A DNA stretch of 64,000 nt from Croceicoccus sp. Its GTDB lineage: Bacteria > Pseudomonadota > Alphaproteobacteria > Sphingomonadales > Sphingomonadaceae. Within the stretch, counting starts at the first letter, position 1. Each line of letters opens with the position of its first letter. Under the pieces are notes generated by a model that worked only from the letters and a program-made list of their open reading frames with translations, was not told where the DNA came from and did not search any database. The stretch is taken from positions 108,293 through 172,292 of the forward strand of contig NZMY01000029.1 in NCBI GenBank assembly GCA_002694745.1, given 5' to 3'. Positions 10,147-19,132 of this stretch are shown one piece after another. Made by a program: the position numbers and the translations under genes.

Positions 10147-12486
10147 TCAGAAGCGCACCCCGGCCATTACGCCCCACACGCGCGGTTCGTTGATCATGGC
10201 GGTGAGATTGTTGAAATCGATCCCGCTGACCGCGCTCTTGTCGTTGGTGACGTTGCGCACGAAGGCGGCCAGTTCATAGCTGTCGCTCTGCCAGCCGGCG
10301 CGCACGCCGCCTTCGAGCAGTTGCTTGTCCTGGAACTCGACCGATTCATACAGGAAGAAATTGATGCGCGAGCGATAGGCCCAGTCGGTCATCGCATAGA
10401 TCTCTCCGTCGCCGACCGGCACGCCGTAGCGCGCAGTCCAGTTGGCGATCCAGCGCGGCGACTGCGGCAAGCGGTTGCCGTCGATATTGACGATCGCCGC
10501 CGCGAAGGGCGCCGCCGGGACCACGACCGGATCGAGCACGGTGCACAGCGAGACATCGGGGAACGTATCGACCCGCGTGCCGCCGCACGCCGCGGAGGTC
10601 AGGCCCTCGTCCCGGATCTCGGTATGGTTGTAGCTGAGACCCGCGGTCAGCGTCAGCCCGGTGACGGGCGCGAGCTGTGCGTCGAGTTCGAAGCCATAGC
10701 CGCGCACATTGTCGGCATTGATCAGGCGGTTTGCGTTCACGTCGCCGCCCACGGCGGTCAGCTGCGCATCGTTCAGGTCATAGTAGAAGCCCGACAGGTT
10801 GACGCGCGCGCGTCCGTCCCACGCGGTGGTCTTGATCCCGGCCTCGTACGAGGTGATCGTTTCGGAATCGGCCACCGACACGCCGTCCTCCAGCGGAGTT
10901 GGGGTTGCGGGCGGGAACAGGATGCGGCCCTGGATGCTGGGCGCGCGATAGCCGCGCGCGACGCGGGCATAGAGGTTGACGTCGGGGTTCACCTCGTAAC
11001 CCACGCTGGCGTCCCAGGTGATCGTGTCGTCGCTGACGTCGCGGGTGACGGTGCCCAGCGGGCTCTGCAGGAAGGCGGGGAACTGCGTATCCTTGCTGCG
11101 CGTCACGGTGAAATCGCGGCTGTCGTCGTTGTAACGCACGCCGCCCGTCACGCTCAGCTGGTCGGTCAGGTCGTAGGTGACCGATCCGAACACGCCGTAT
11201 GCCTTGCTGTCCTGACGCTGGCTGACGAAGATGTTGACCCCGCCCGGCGCATTCAGCCCGTCGCCCAGCGTCGAGTAGTTCTCGCTGACGATGTCGAGCC
11301 CTTCGTCGAAATAGAAGAAGCCGGCCTGATAGCTGAGCGGTCCGCTGCCATTGCTGGCGATGCGCAGTTCCTGCGTGAACTGTTCGAGATCGGGGACCGA
11401 GTCGCGCGTTTCGGCGGTGAAGGGAATGTCGCCCGGCCCGTAGAGTGCGGGCGGCAGGAAATTGGCGCCGAAGCCGCCGTCGACATCGCCGACCGAGGTC
11501 GATTCGCCGTGCCAGTAGCTGGTGACCGAGATCAGCGAGACCGGACCGAGGTCGTAGGTCATGCGGGCCGAGAGGTTCTGCGTCTTGACCGTCTGTTCGT
11601 TCTGGCCGTCGACCGAAATGGAATCGCGGTCGAAATTCTCGTTCAGGGCGGGCTCGCCGCGGGTGAAATTATTGGCGCGGAACAGGCGGGCCGTCCCGTC
11701 GAGATCGCGGAACTGGCCGGTCAGCAGCACTTCGAAATCGTCGCTGGGCTGGATCAGCGCCTGCAGGCGGAAGGCGAAATCCTCATACCCGCCAAACGCG
11801 TCCTCGGTCGTGCCAGAGGGGAGCACGTTGTCGACCCAGTCGTCCTGACGCTGATACAGGGCGGAAACGCGCAGCGAGACATTCTCGCCCGCAGGCACGG
11901 TGACCGCGCCCTCGGCGTTCACCGCGTTGAAGCGGCCATAGGAAACCTGCCCGTAGCCGCCGAAGTCATAGCCGGGCTTGACCGTGTCGAACTTGACGAT
12001 GCCGGCGGGGGTGTTGCGCCCGAACAGCGTGCCCTGCGGGCCGCGCAGAACCTCGACCTGCTGCATATCGAAGACGGGAAAGCCCTTGAGGATCGGGTTT
12101 TCGAGGACGACGTCGTCATAGACGAGGCTGACCGGCTGCGATGCGTTGAAGTCGAAATCGGTGTTGCCGAGGCCGCGAATGTAGAAGCGCGGGAAGGTGC
12201 GGCCGAACGAGGATTCGATCAGCAGGCTGGGCACGCGGCCAGACAGCGCGCGGATGTCCTGACCGCTGGCGGTGATCGCCTCGAGCGTGCCATCGTCGAT
12301 GACGGTGACCGAGATCGGCACGTCCTGGATGTTTTCCTCGCGCCGCTGCGCGGTGACGATGATGTCGCCGAGGCCTTCGGGCGCATCGGCATAATTCTGC
12401 GTCGTGTCCTGCGCGGCGGCAGGCATGGCGATCCCGCCGCCCAGCAGCGCGGTTGTCGCGAGGAGAAGATGAGCGCGATTGAACAT
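10147..12486 (-). CDS. TonB-dependent outer-membrane receptor
   Basis: A 779-residue receptor. It has a signal peptide (MFNRAHLLLATTALLGGGIA, cleaved after AAAQ), a TonB box near DIIVTAQRREE, a plug domain with VEVLRGPQGTLFGRNTPAG, and a 22-strand barrel ending in the terminal aromatic of VMAGVRF. Family members import ferric siderophores, cobalamin, glycans or peptides using the proton motive force; the substrate here cannot be told. ATG 12486 has GGGA 9 bases upstream and is preferred over ATG 12495. The next gene upstream on the same strand encodes an exported M20 peptidase, which may act on the same ligand, but 243 bp separate them. Confidence 0.93.
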   Translation of the reverse strand: MFNRAHLLLATTALLGGGIAMPAAAQDTTQNYADAPEGLGDIIVTAQRREENIQDVPISVTVIDDGTLEAITASGQDIRALSGRVPSLLIESSFGRTFPRFYIRGLGNTDFDFNASQPVSLVYDDVVLENPILKGFPVFDMQQVEVLRGPQGTLFGRNTPAGIVKFDTVKPGYDFGGYGQVSYGRFNAVNAEGAVTVPAGENVSLRVSALYQRQDDWVDNVLPSGTTEDAFGGYEDFAFRLQALIQPSDDFEVLLTGQFRDLDGTARLFRANNFTRGEPALNENFDRDSISVDGQNEQTVKTQNLSARMTYDLGPVSLISVTSYWHGESTSVGDVDGGFGANFLPPALYGPGDIPFTAETRDSVPDLEQFTQELRIASNGSGPLSYQAGFFYFDEGLDIVSENYSTLGDGLNAPGGVNIFVSQRQDSKAYGVFGSVTYDLTDQLSVTGGVRYNDDSRDFTVTRSKDTQFPAFLQSPLGTVTRDVSDDTITWDASVGYEVNPDVNLYARVARGYRAPSIQGRILFPPATPTPLEDGVSVADSETITSYEAGIKTTAWDGRARVNLSGFYYDLNDAQLTAVGGDVNANRLINADNVRGYGFELDAQLAPVTGLTLTAGLSYNHTEIRDEGLTSAACGGTRVDTFPDVSLCTVLDPVVVPAAPFAAAIVNIDGNRLPQSPRWIANWTARYGVPVGDGEIYAMTDWAYRSRINFFLYESVEFQDKQLLEGGVRAGWQSDSYELAAFVRNVTNDKSAVSGIDFNNLTAMINEPRVWGVMAGVRF

Positions 12487-12729
12487 TGGAAGCATTCCCG
12501 GCCAAAGTGGAAACCAGCGGCCGGGGACCCGTTCGATCCCGCTTTCAGGCGCGCCCGACCGAGGGGCGCATTGCTATCGGGAATACGCGCCGGTCAATGC
12601 GCCTATTGTGCAAATGCGAAGAAGCCACACGCATTGTGACTGTTTGGTTACACTGGTAACCGGCGGGCAATATCGGGACGGGCGGCGGTGCGGATCGGCG
12701 CCGCCGGTTTGGCCTGTTTTTGACTTGTC

Positions 12730-14061
12730 CTACTGCCCCTTGGCCATCAGCGTCAGCGCGGACTGCGCCAGCACGGTCGCGCCGGTCTGGACCACCGCAT
12801 CGGCGTCGGGCGCCCAGAACGGGCTGTGGAGCGAGGGCAGCGTCATCTCGCCCGCTTCGGACTTGGCCCAGTTCTCGGCCGGTACGCCGCCGACCCAGAA
12901 GATCAGCGACTGGATGTTTTCCGGATCCTCGCGGCGATAGCGGCTGAAATCCTCGCCCCCCATCACGGCGGGGGTTTCGATGACCCGCTGCTCGCCGAAG
13001 GTCGATTGCATGACGGGGATCAGCCGCTCGACCAGTTCGGGATTGTTGTAGGTGGCGGGCGTGAAGGCCGGGTCGATGGTGACGGTCGGCATCTTGTCCT
13101 CGGGCATGCCGGAGGCGATCGCCTCGCCGCGCGCGATGCGCTCGATGCCCTTCAGCAGACCGTCGCGCGAGGCGTCGGAATAGCTGCGCACCGTCAGCTG
13201 CAGCTTCACCTCGTCGGGGATGATGTTGTGCTTGGCGCCGCCATGGATTGCGCCGACGGTGACGACCGCGGGGTCCTGCGGGTTCTGCTCGCGGCTCACG
13301 AGCGTCTGCAGGCGGGTCACGATCGCGCTGGCCAGCACGACCGGGTCTTTCGTGGTGTGCGGATAGGCACCGTGGCCGCCGACGCCGGGAATGGTGACAT
13401 CGACCGAATCGACATTGGCGAGCGCATAGCCCGAGGCATAGCCGACGACGCCCGCCGGGATCTGCGCGGCATCGTGGAAGGCGATGGCGTAATCGGGTTT
13501 CGGGAAACGGTCGTAGAGGCCGTCTTCCAGCATGGCGACCGCGCCCTCGCCCACTTCCTCGCCGGGCTGGCCGATCACGACCAGCGTGCCGCTCCATTCG
13601 TCCTTGCGTTCGGACAGCTGCCGCGCCGCGCCGATCAGCCCTGCCATATGCGTGTCATGGCCGCAGGCGTGCATCACACCGCTTTCGACGCCCGAGCGCG
13701 CGGTGGCGGTGACCTTCGAGGCATAGGGCAGCCCCGTCTGTTCGGTCACGGGCAGCGCGTCCATGTCGGCGCGGAGCAGCACGGTGGGGCCCGCGCCGTT
13801 CTTCATCACCGCGACGACGCCGGTTTCGCCCACGCCCTGCGTCACGTCATAGCCCATGTCCGTCAGCAGACCCGCCAGCCGCGCCGCGGTCTGCGTTTCC
13901 TGCATCGACAGTTCGGGATTGGCGTGAAGCTCGCGGTAAAGCTCCATCAGCTCGGGCATGTCACGCTCAATGCTTTCGCTCAGGCTTTGGGCGGCGGCGG
14001 GGCTTGCGAAGGCCAGCGTGGATGCGGCGGCGAGCGAGGCTGCGATGGTTTTGATGTGCAT
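12730..14061 (-). CDS. exported M20 family amidohydrolase/peptidase
   Basis: A 443-residue zinc hydrolase of the M20D type (hippurate hydrolase, IAA-amino acid or N-acyl amino acid hydrolase). A signal peptide (MHIKTIAASLAAASTLAFAS, then AAAQ) sends it to the periplasm. Metal and catalytic motifs are LLRADMDALPVTEQTGLPY, HACGHDTHMAG and GQPGEEVGEG. The dimerisation lid domain (VGAIHGGAKHNIIPDEV) follows, and METs include GGEDFSRYR near the C-terminus. ATG 14061 is chosen because the signal peptide starts there. It stands next to a TonB receptor gene, suggesting hydrolysis of an acylated or conjugated amino compound after uptake. Confidence 0.9.
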   Translation of the reverse strand: MHIKTIAASLAAASTLAFASPAAAQSLSESIERDMPELMELYRELHANPELSMQETQTAARLAGLLTDMGYDVTQGVGETGVVAVMKNGAGPTVLLRADMDALPVTEQTGLPYASKVTATARSGVESGVMHACGHDTHMAGLIGAARQLSERKDEWSGTLVVIGQPGEEVGEGAVAMLEDGLYDRFPKPDYAIAFHDAAQIPAGVVGYASGYALANVDSVDVTIPGVGGHGAYPHTTKDPVVLASAIVTRLQTLVSREQNPQDPAVVTVGAIHGGAKHNIIPDEVKLQLTVRSYSDASRDGLLKGIERIARGEAIASGMPEDKMPTVTIDPAFTPATYNNPELVERLIPVMQSTFGEQRVIETPAVMGGEDFSRYRREDPENIQSLIFWVGGVPAENWAKSEAGEMTLPSLHSPFWAPDADAVVQTGATVLAQSALTLMAKGQ

Positions 14062-14120
14062 GATGAGGACGATAGCGCGGCGGCGGCATGTTGCAAGCCC
14101 GCGCCGGACGGAGATGTGCG

Positions 14121-14756
14121 TCAGGCGAGCGATGGGGCGAAACGGATCGGCGCGTCGCCTTCGGCCCAGGGCTGGTGGCGGACCATGATCGCCTTGAACA
14201 GCGGCGATTCGAGGTGGCCCGACAGCCATTTGCGCAGATGCGGCATGGGCAGCGCGCCGAACCAGTCGCGGTCGACCGCGGCGAACTGGCGCACGAAGGG
14301 GAAGATCGCGGCGTCGGTCAGCCCTCGCTTCGCCCCGCAGAGCTGGCCGTTCACGGCGAGCCTGTCGTCCAGCTCGCCGAGGAAGCCCAGCGCGCTTTCG
14401 CGGTGCGCGAGCGAGTCCGAACCGTGGCGGTCGGGGTATTTGTAGCGGTCGAGATCGTGCTTGAAGGGGCCGTCACTGGCCGCGATCAGGTCCTTGTCGT
14501 CGCGTTCCAGCCAGCCTTCTGGGTCGCTATGGGACAGCGACCAGCGCATGATGTCGATGCTCTCGTCGATCACAGCTTCATCCTGCGGCACCAGCACCGG
14601 GACCGTGCCCTTGGGCGAGGCCGCCAGCAAGGCGTCGGGCTTGTTCGACAACTTCACCTCGCGCAGTTCGCAGGCCGTGCCGCTGATCGCCAGCGCCAGC
14701 CGCGCGCGCATCGCATAGGGGCAGCGGCGGAAGCTGTAGAGGACGGGGTCAGCCAT
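14121..14756 (-). CDS. glutathione S-transferase-like protein
   Basis: A 211-residue protein with an N-terminal thioredoxin fold ([18 protein letters not shown], a CPYAM redox motif, and PKGTVPVLV with the cis-proline) and an all-helical C-terminal domain. The CPYA motif resembles Grx2- and omega-type GSTs, so glutathione-dependent thiol transfer is likelier than xenobiotic conjugation. ATG 14756 lies inside the end of trhO (8-bp overlap), showing translational coupling. Both are thiol/sulfur enzymes, but a joint role is not established. Confidence 0.87.
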   Translation of the reverse strand: MADPVLYSFRRCPYAMRARLALAISGTACELREVKLSNKPDALLAASPKGTVPVLVPQDEAVIDESIDIMRWSLSHSDPEGWLERDDKDLIAASDGPFKHDLDRYKYPDRHGSDSLAHRESALGFLGELDDRLAVNGQLCGAKRGLTDAAIFPFVRQFAAVDRDWFGALPMPHLRKWLSGHLESPLFKAIMVRHQPWAEGDAPIRFAPSLA

Positions 14757-15729
14757 TCTCCTTCTCCAGAACCGCGCCGACATGCGCCATGCCGCGCGTC
14801 GCAGCCAGGGTCTCCTGCCTTTGGCGTTCGCGATAGGCGGCACGCTGTTCGTCGCTGCGCTCATCATGGCAGGCGGGGCAGCTGACGCCTTCCTCATAGA
14901 GCGGCGAGGCCATGTCGGCGTCGCTGACCGGGCGGCGGCAGGCGTGGCACAGGCCATAGCTGCCTTGCGCGAGTCCGTGCGCCACGGTGACGCGCTGGTC
15001 GAACACGAAGCATTCGCCGCGCCACAGGCTTTCGTCCTCGGGCACAGTTTCCAGATATTTGAGGATGCCGCCCTTGAGGTGAAAGACCTCGTCCACGCCC
15101 TCCTGCTTCAGGAAAGCGGTCGATTTCTCGCAGCGGATGCCGCCGGTGCAGAACATCGCGACTTTGGGTGCTTTTCCCTCCTGAAGCCGGCCCTCCCCCA
15201 GCAGGCGGTCGCGTTCGGCGCGGAACCAGGCGGGGAAGTCGCGGAAGCTGGCGGTCTTGGGGTCGATGGCGCGGTCGAACGTGCCGACCGCCACCTCGTA
15301 ATCGTTGCGCGTGTCGATCACGATCGTGTCGGGATCGGCGATCAGCGCGTTCCAGTCCTGCGGCTCGACATAGGTGCCGACGCTGCGGTTGGGGTCGATA
15401 CCGGGCTGGCCCATGGTCACGATCTCGCGCTTCAGCCGCACCTTCATGCGGTGGAACGGCATGGACGCGGCGGTCGAGAACTTGACGTCGAGCGCCGCGC
15501 AGCCGGGCAGCGCGCGGATATGGTCCAGCACCGCGGCGATGGCGGGTTCGGTGCCCGCGATGGTGCCATTGATCCCCTCGCCCGCCAGCAGCAGCGTGCC
15601 GCGCACGCCGTTTGCGCGGCACACACCCTCAAGCGGAGCCTGCAGCGCGGCGGGATCGTCGAAGCGCGTAAAGCGGTAGAGCGCCGCGACGGTGAGCGGC
15701 GGGATGGAATCGCGGGATGGCGTGGTCAT
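14749..15729 (-). CDS. trhO: tRNA uridine(34) hydroxylase TrhO (rhodanese-related)
   Basis: A 326-residue YceA/TrhO protein. Family members hydroxylate U34 of tRNAs on the way to 5-carboxymethoxy or 5-methoxyuridine. The N-terminal acylphosphatase-like domain ([33 protein letters not shown]) is followed by a rhodanese domain whose active loop [12 protein letters not shown] holds the catalytic cysteine. Two Cys pairs at the C-terminus (CHAC and CPAC) suggest a zinc site. ATG 15729 is the first in-frame start giving the family N-terminus. It overlaps the following GST gene by 8 bp. Confidence 0.93.
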   Translation of the reverse strand: MTTPSRDSIPPLTVAALYRFTRFDDPAALQAPLEGVCRANGVRGTLLLAGEGINGTIAGTEPAIAAVLDHIRALPGCAALDVKFSTAASMPFHRMKVRLKREIVTMGQPGIDPNRSVGTYVEPQDWNALIADPDTIVIDTRNDYEVAVGTFDRAIDPKTASFRDFPAWFRAERDRLLGEGRLQEGKAPKVAMFCTGGIRCEKSTAFLKQEGVDEVFHLKGGILKYLETVPEDESLWRGECFVFDQRVTVAHGLAQGSYGLCHACRRPVSDADMASPLYEEGVSCPACHDERSDEQRAAYRERQRQETLAATRGMAHVGAVLEKENG

Positions 15730-15791
15730 GCGCGCCCCATAGCGGCTTGACGCGGCGGCGTCAGCCGCCCGGTGCCCCAGCCGATGCAGTG

Positions 15792-17273
15792 TCAGGCCTT
15801 CGCCAGCGTTTCGGCATCGGCCGGCGACTTGTCGAACACTGTCGTGGTGGGTGCCATGGGGATGGCAAGATCGATATCGCAAACGAGCCCGTCGGGGCGG
15901 TAATCGAGCACGGCCTTGCCGTCGTGCTGCGTCACGAAGCCCTGTTCGATCAGGCGGGTGCCAAAGCCGCGCCTTTCGGGCGACGTAACCGGGGGGCCGC
16001 CGGTTTCGCGCCAGCTGATCGTAAGGCGCTGCGTTTCGTCGTCCTGCGGCTGCACCGTCCAGTCCAGCAGCACGCGCCCTTCGTCATTCGCCAGCGCGCC
16101 ATATTTGATCGCATTGGTGCACAGTTCATGCACCGTCATCGCCAGCGCCACGCCGATCTGCGGGGTCAGCGTTACCAGCGGGCCGTTCATCACGAACCGC
16201 TCCGCATCGCCGCCGGTGGCCGCGCTGATGGCGGTTTCCAGCGTTTCGGACAGTTTCGCCGCCTGCCAGTTCTCACGCGTCAGCAGATCATGCGCCGCGG
16301 CCAGCGCGTGCAGGCGCTGCGCGAAGATGCGCCGTGCCTCGCCGTCGGGGTCGATCTTGCGGAAGGACTGACTGGCAAGGCCCTGCACCACCGCCAGCGT
16401 GTTCTTTACCCGGTGGTTGAGCTCGTGGATCAGCAGTTCCTGCCGCTTCTGGGCGCGCACGCCCTCGGTCACGTCGTGACCCTGTATGAAGACGCCCGAT
16501 GCCGTGCCTTGCTCGTCGAAGATCGGCTGGAAGATGAAGTCGAGGAACAATTGCTCGCGCTTGTCATCGGCCCCGAGGAAGACTTCCTCACCACTGCCGA
16601 AATAGGGTGTGCCGCTGGCCAGCACCTCGTCCAGCAGGTCCACGAAGCCCTGATCGACCACTTCGGGCAGCGCCTCGGCCACCGGCTTGCCGATCAAATC
16701 GTCGCGTCCGACCAGCCGTCGATAGGCGATATTGGCCATCTGGAATTCGTGCCGGGGTCCTTCGGCCACCGCAATGAAACCGGGGGCCTGTTCGAACAGG
16801 CGGCGCAGCCGTTCGGTCTGCGCTTCCAGATCGGTGTTGCGCGCCTGAATCGCGCCCGCACGTTTGACCAGGCCCATCTGGTCGCGCATGCGGCGCAGGC
16901 CGTGCAGTTCGGTGACATCGACCGTATGCTGCAGGATGTATCTGGTCTTGCCGTCCTCGCAGATCGGCGAATGCGTCGCGCTCCAGTATCGCTGCGTCAT
17001 CGTGCCGTCGGGTGCCGCGATGTCATAGCGGATCAGCGCGATCTCGTCCGCCTCTCCGCTTTCGATCACATGCATCAGCGAGTCGAGCAGCAGATCGTGG
17101 CTTTCGGTGCCCGGCTCGCTGGGGAAGGCATCGAACATCTTGCGGCCCATGATCGCATCGCGCGAGGACATGGTGACGCGGAGATAGGCGTCGTTCATCC
17201 ACACGATCCTGAGATCCGTGTCGAGCACGACATAGGGATTGGGCGAAAGCGAGAAGAGAGCTTTGAAATCCAT
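15792..17273 (-). CDS. PAS-containing HWE-family sensor histidine kinase
   Basis: A 493-residue cytoplasmic kinase. PAS1 is at about 8-130 ([17 protein letters not shown]) and PAS2 at about 165-290 ([14 protein letters not shown]). The phosphoacceptor box [17 protein letters not shown] comes next, then [10 protein letters not shown], and an ATPase domain with N-box [13 protein letters not shown] and GFGTRLIE. The HWE/HisKA_2 type often feeds the general stress response (PhyR) in alphaproteobacteria, but no phyR, nepR or sigma factor gene is in the window. The start at 17273 is an ATG that begins the PAS fold directly. A second kinase of the same type lies at 1-1081. Confidence 0.9.
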   Translation of the reverse strand: MDFKALFSLSPNPYVVLDTDLRIVWMNDAYLRVTMSSRDAIMGRKMFDAFPSEPGTESHDLLLDSLMHVIESGEADEIALIRYDIAAPDGTMTQRYWSATHSPICEDGKTRYILQHTVDVTELHGLRRMRDQMGLVKRAGAIQARNTDLEAQTERLRRLFEQAPGFIAVAEGPRHEFQMANIAYRRLVGRDDLIGKPVAEALPEVVDQGFVDLLDEVLASGTPYFGSGEEVFLGADDKREQLFLDFIFQPIFDEQGTASGVFIQGHDVTEGVRAQKRQELLIHELNHRVKNTLAVVQGLASQSFRKIDPDGEARRIFAQRLHALAAAHDLLTRENWQAAKLSETLETAISAATGGDAERFVMNGPLVTLTPQIGVALAMTVHELCTNAIKYGALANDEGRVLLDWTVQPQDDETQRLTISWRETGGPPVTSPERRGFGTRLIEQGFVTQHDGKAVLDYRPDGLVCDIDLAIPMAPTTTVFDKSPADAETLAKA

Positions 17274-17454
17274 GGAAAATTGCGTTCCCGAAAACGGAGC
17301 GGAACGACTGTCGTCGCGGCGCGGCACTGGCCAACAAGCCGCCATGGCGACCGGATGGCTTATGTTGGGATATATTCGGTACAAATGCAACCATACCGGG
17401 TTGTCCTGCGGGCAAGGCCCTTGCGCCGTGACCGGTCCGGTCTAGAATCCGCCG

Positions 17455-17718
17455 ATGGATTTCGACGAACAATTGCGCCGCTATTTCGGCACCGACGATC
17501 TGGCCAACGTTCCGCCGTCCGCGCGCGAGGCGGGAATCGAGCATATGCGCGTGGATCTGGGCCTTGCCACCCAGCCGTCGGAGCGCTTCGTGCTGTGGGC
17601 CCTGCTCTATACGCTGGGCGAGGCGCCCGACCTCGATGTCGCATTCAAGGACGAGGGGGAGCGCGAGGCGGCGCGAAATCTGATGGACCTGCTCGGCGCG
17701 GCCGGGCAGGACGAGTGA
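17455..17718 (+). CDS. small conserved-looking hypothetical protein
   Basis: An 87-residue acidic, probably helical soluble protein (begins MDFDEQLRRYFG; central RFVLWALLYTLGEAPDLD). It has no signal peptide or motif that I recognise. It lies between the divergent histidine kinase and a convergent small gene. Codon use is like the neighbours, with GC-rich third positions in frame, which supports coding. Function unknown. Confidence 0.6.
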   Translation: MDFDEQLRRYFGTDDLANVPPSAREAGIEHMRVDLGLATQPSERFVLWALLYTLGEAPDLDVAFKDEGEREAARNLMDLLGAAGQDE

Positions 17719-17740
17719 GCAGGACGATTGACGGGGGCCG

Positions 17741-17971
17741 TCAGGCGCCCGGCGCGCCGCGCAGCATGTCGAGTGCGCGCTTGACCGACAGGATCGGGCG
17801 GGCGCAGCCGTCGTGATACAGTCCGTTCAGCATGCGGAACCGTTCGTCTCCTTCCTCGAAGCGCACTTCGGCAGTGGGTTCGCCGGGCGAGATGACGCGC
17901 TGGCAGCTGTGGCAATGCGGCTGCGAAGGCTCTCCGCCGGGGCCGCCGGGATTGGCTGTATCCATGAACAT
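17741..17971 (-). CDS. small putative zinc-binding protein
   Basis: A 76-residue protein with a Cys/His arrangement HCHSCQRVISPGEP, followed about 35 residues later by GLYHDGCARP. It could coordinate one zinc like a short treble-clef or LIM-like knuckle. ATG 17971 has AAGGAG 11 bases upstream and is preferred over the in-frame TTG at 18013. The N-terminus is Gly/Pro-rich. It could be a regulator or chaperone-like protein; no known family is recognised. Confidence 0.6.
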   Translation of the reverse strand: MFMDTANPGGPGGEPSQPHCHSCQRVISPGEPTAEVRFEEGDERFRMLNGLYHDGCARPILSVKRALDMLRGAPGA

Positions 17972-18087
17972 CGAACAGAGTTCTCCTTGTTCCCACAAAG
18001 GGGGTTCCGGCAAATGGGGGATGCCGGACCGAAGAACTCTGCGCGCCGTGTCCTGAGTTCACGCTTAACAAATGCTATGGGCTGCGT

Positions 18088-19122
18088 TCAGCTTTTAGCG
18101 ACGGTCCCGCGCTGGTCGGGCATGCCCATCGCGGCGAGCAGGCCGTTCTCGTCCTGCTCCCGCCGGAAATCGCCACGCCCGCGCATCTGCCGCCAGTCCG
18201 CCACGATCAGCGATTGCGCCACCGCTCCGCCCAGCGTGGTGCCGGGGCCGAGGATGATGAACAGGTCGGGCGCGAATTCGCGCGCGGCGACGGTGACGGC
18301 GCGAGTGAAATCGTAGGGCTGCGTAACCTGCGCGCCCAGCGTGTAGTCATGGAGCGCCTGCGGGTCGCTGGCGCCGGGCCACCAGATGCGGCCATTGCCG
18401 TCGACCAGAGGCATTTCGGGCTGGCCGAACATCGCGGGGTTCAGCGCCTCGCGTCCGCGCGCGGCGACCGGTTCCTGCAGGGGCGTGTGGAACGCGGCGT
18501 GATTGGGCAGCCGCATGGGAAAGCGCTGCTGCACGGGTTCGAGCGACTGCTCGAACGCCTGTAGCCCGGCGCTGTCGCCCGCCAGCACCAGCATGCCGCC
18601 GAGATCGATGGAGAGGTGAAGCTGGCGGTCCGGCTGTGCCCCGATGCGATCGGTCAGGTTCAGAAGGTCGCGCTTGCGGGCGGCGTCGGGGGTCCAGTCC
18701 TCGTCCATCCACGGATAGATCGACTGCCCTCCGATCAGCGCCTGCTGCATCAGCGTGCCCATGGTGTTGGCGACGCGGAAACCGTCCTGCGGCGACAGCA
18801 CGCCGCCGCAGGCCAGCGCGCTGTACCAGCCCATCGAATTGCCGGTGACGGCGACGATCTCGACCCTTTGGCGGTCGATGGACAGATAGTCGCCATAGGA
18901 CGCCGCGAAGATCAGGCCCGAGGCATTGTCGCCGCGCGTGTGCTTCGCGGGCGAGAATTTCTCAGCGCTATCGAGCGCGGTTAGCGTGTCCTGCCCTGCC
19001 GCGGTGCGCTGCGCGTCGAACTCGGCCAGCAGGCCCGGATCGGGGAAATGGCGCGCGAGATAGCCGAACTCGCCCGCGTTATAGGTGCCGCGGCCCGGGC
19101 AGATGACGACGGCGGTTTTCAT
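18088..19122 (-). CDS. malonyl-CoA:ACP transacylase-like protein
   Basis: A 344-residue FabD-fold acyltransferase. The N-terminus AVVICPGRGTYN resembles the FPGQG start of FabD, GNSMGWYSALACGG holds the nucleophile serine in a GxSxG-like site, and NHAAFHTPLQEPV contains the second catalytic histidine. The GHSLGE of housekeeping FabD is replaced, and residues around the substrate Arg differ, so the acyl group may not be malonyl. It is the third gene of a tight operon (gcdH, fused E1, this gene), 10 bp after the E1 stop, and is probably not the essential fabD. Confidence 0.78.
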   Translation of the reverse strand: MKTAVVICPGRGTYNAGEFGYLARHFPDPGLLAEFDAQRTAAGQDTLTALDSAEKFSPAKHTRGDNASGLIFAASYGDYLSIDRQRVEIVAVTGNSMGWYSALACGGVLSPQDGFRVANTMGTLMQQALIGGQSIYPWMDEDWTPDAARKRDLLNLTDRIGAQPDRQLHLSIDLGGMLVLAGDSAGLQAFEQSLEPVQQRFPMRLPNHAAFHTPLQEPVAARGREALNPAMFGQPEMPLVDGNGRIWWPGASDPQALHDYTLGAQVTQPYDFTRAVTVAAREFAPDLFIILGPGTTLGGAVAQSLIVADWRQMRGRGDFRREQDENGLLAAMGMPDQRGTVAKS

Positions 19123-19132
19123 GGGGCGGTTT

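Noticed and set aside
9805..12639. Plus-strand frame of 944 codons opposite the TonB receptor
   Set aside because: The minus strand holds a full receptor with signal peptide, plug and terminal Phe; the plus frame has no domain and is a shadow.
17972..18013. Longer start (TTG 18013) for the zinc-knuckle-like gene
   Set aside because: The ATG at 17971 has AAGGAG at a usable distance, while TTG 18013 has none.
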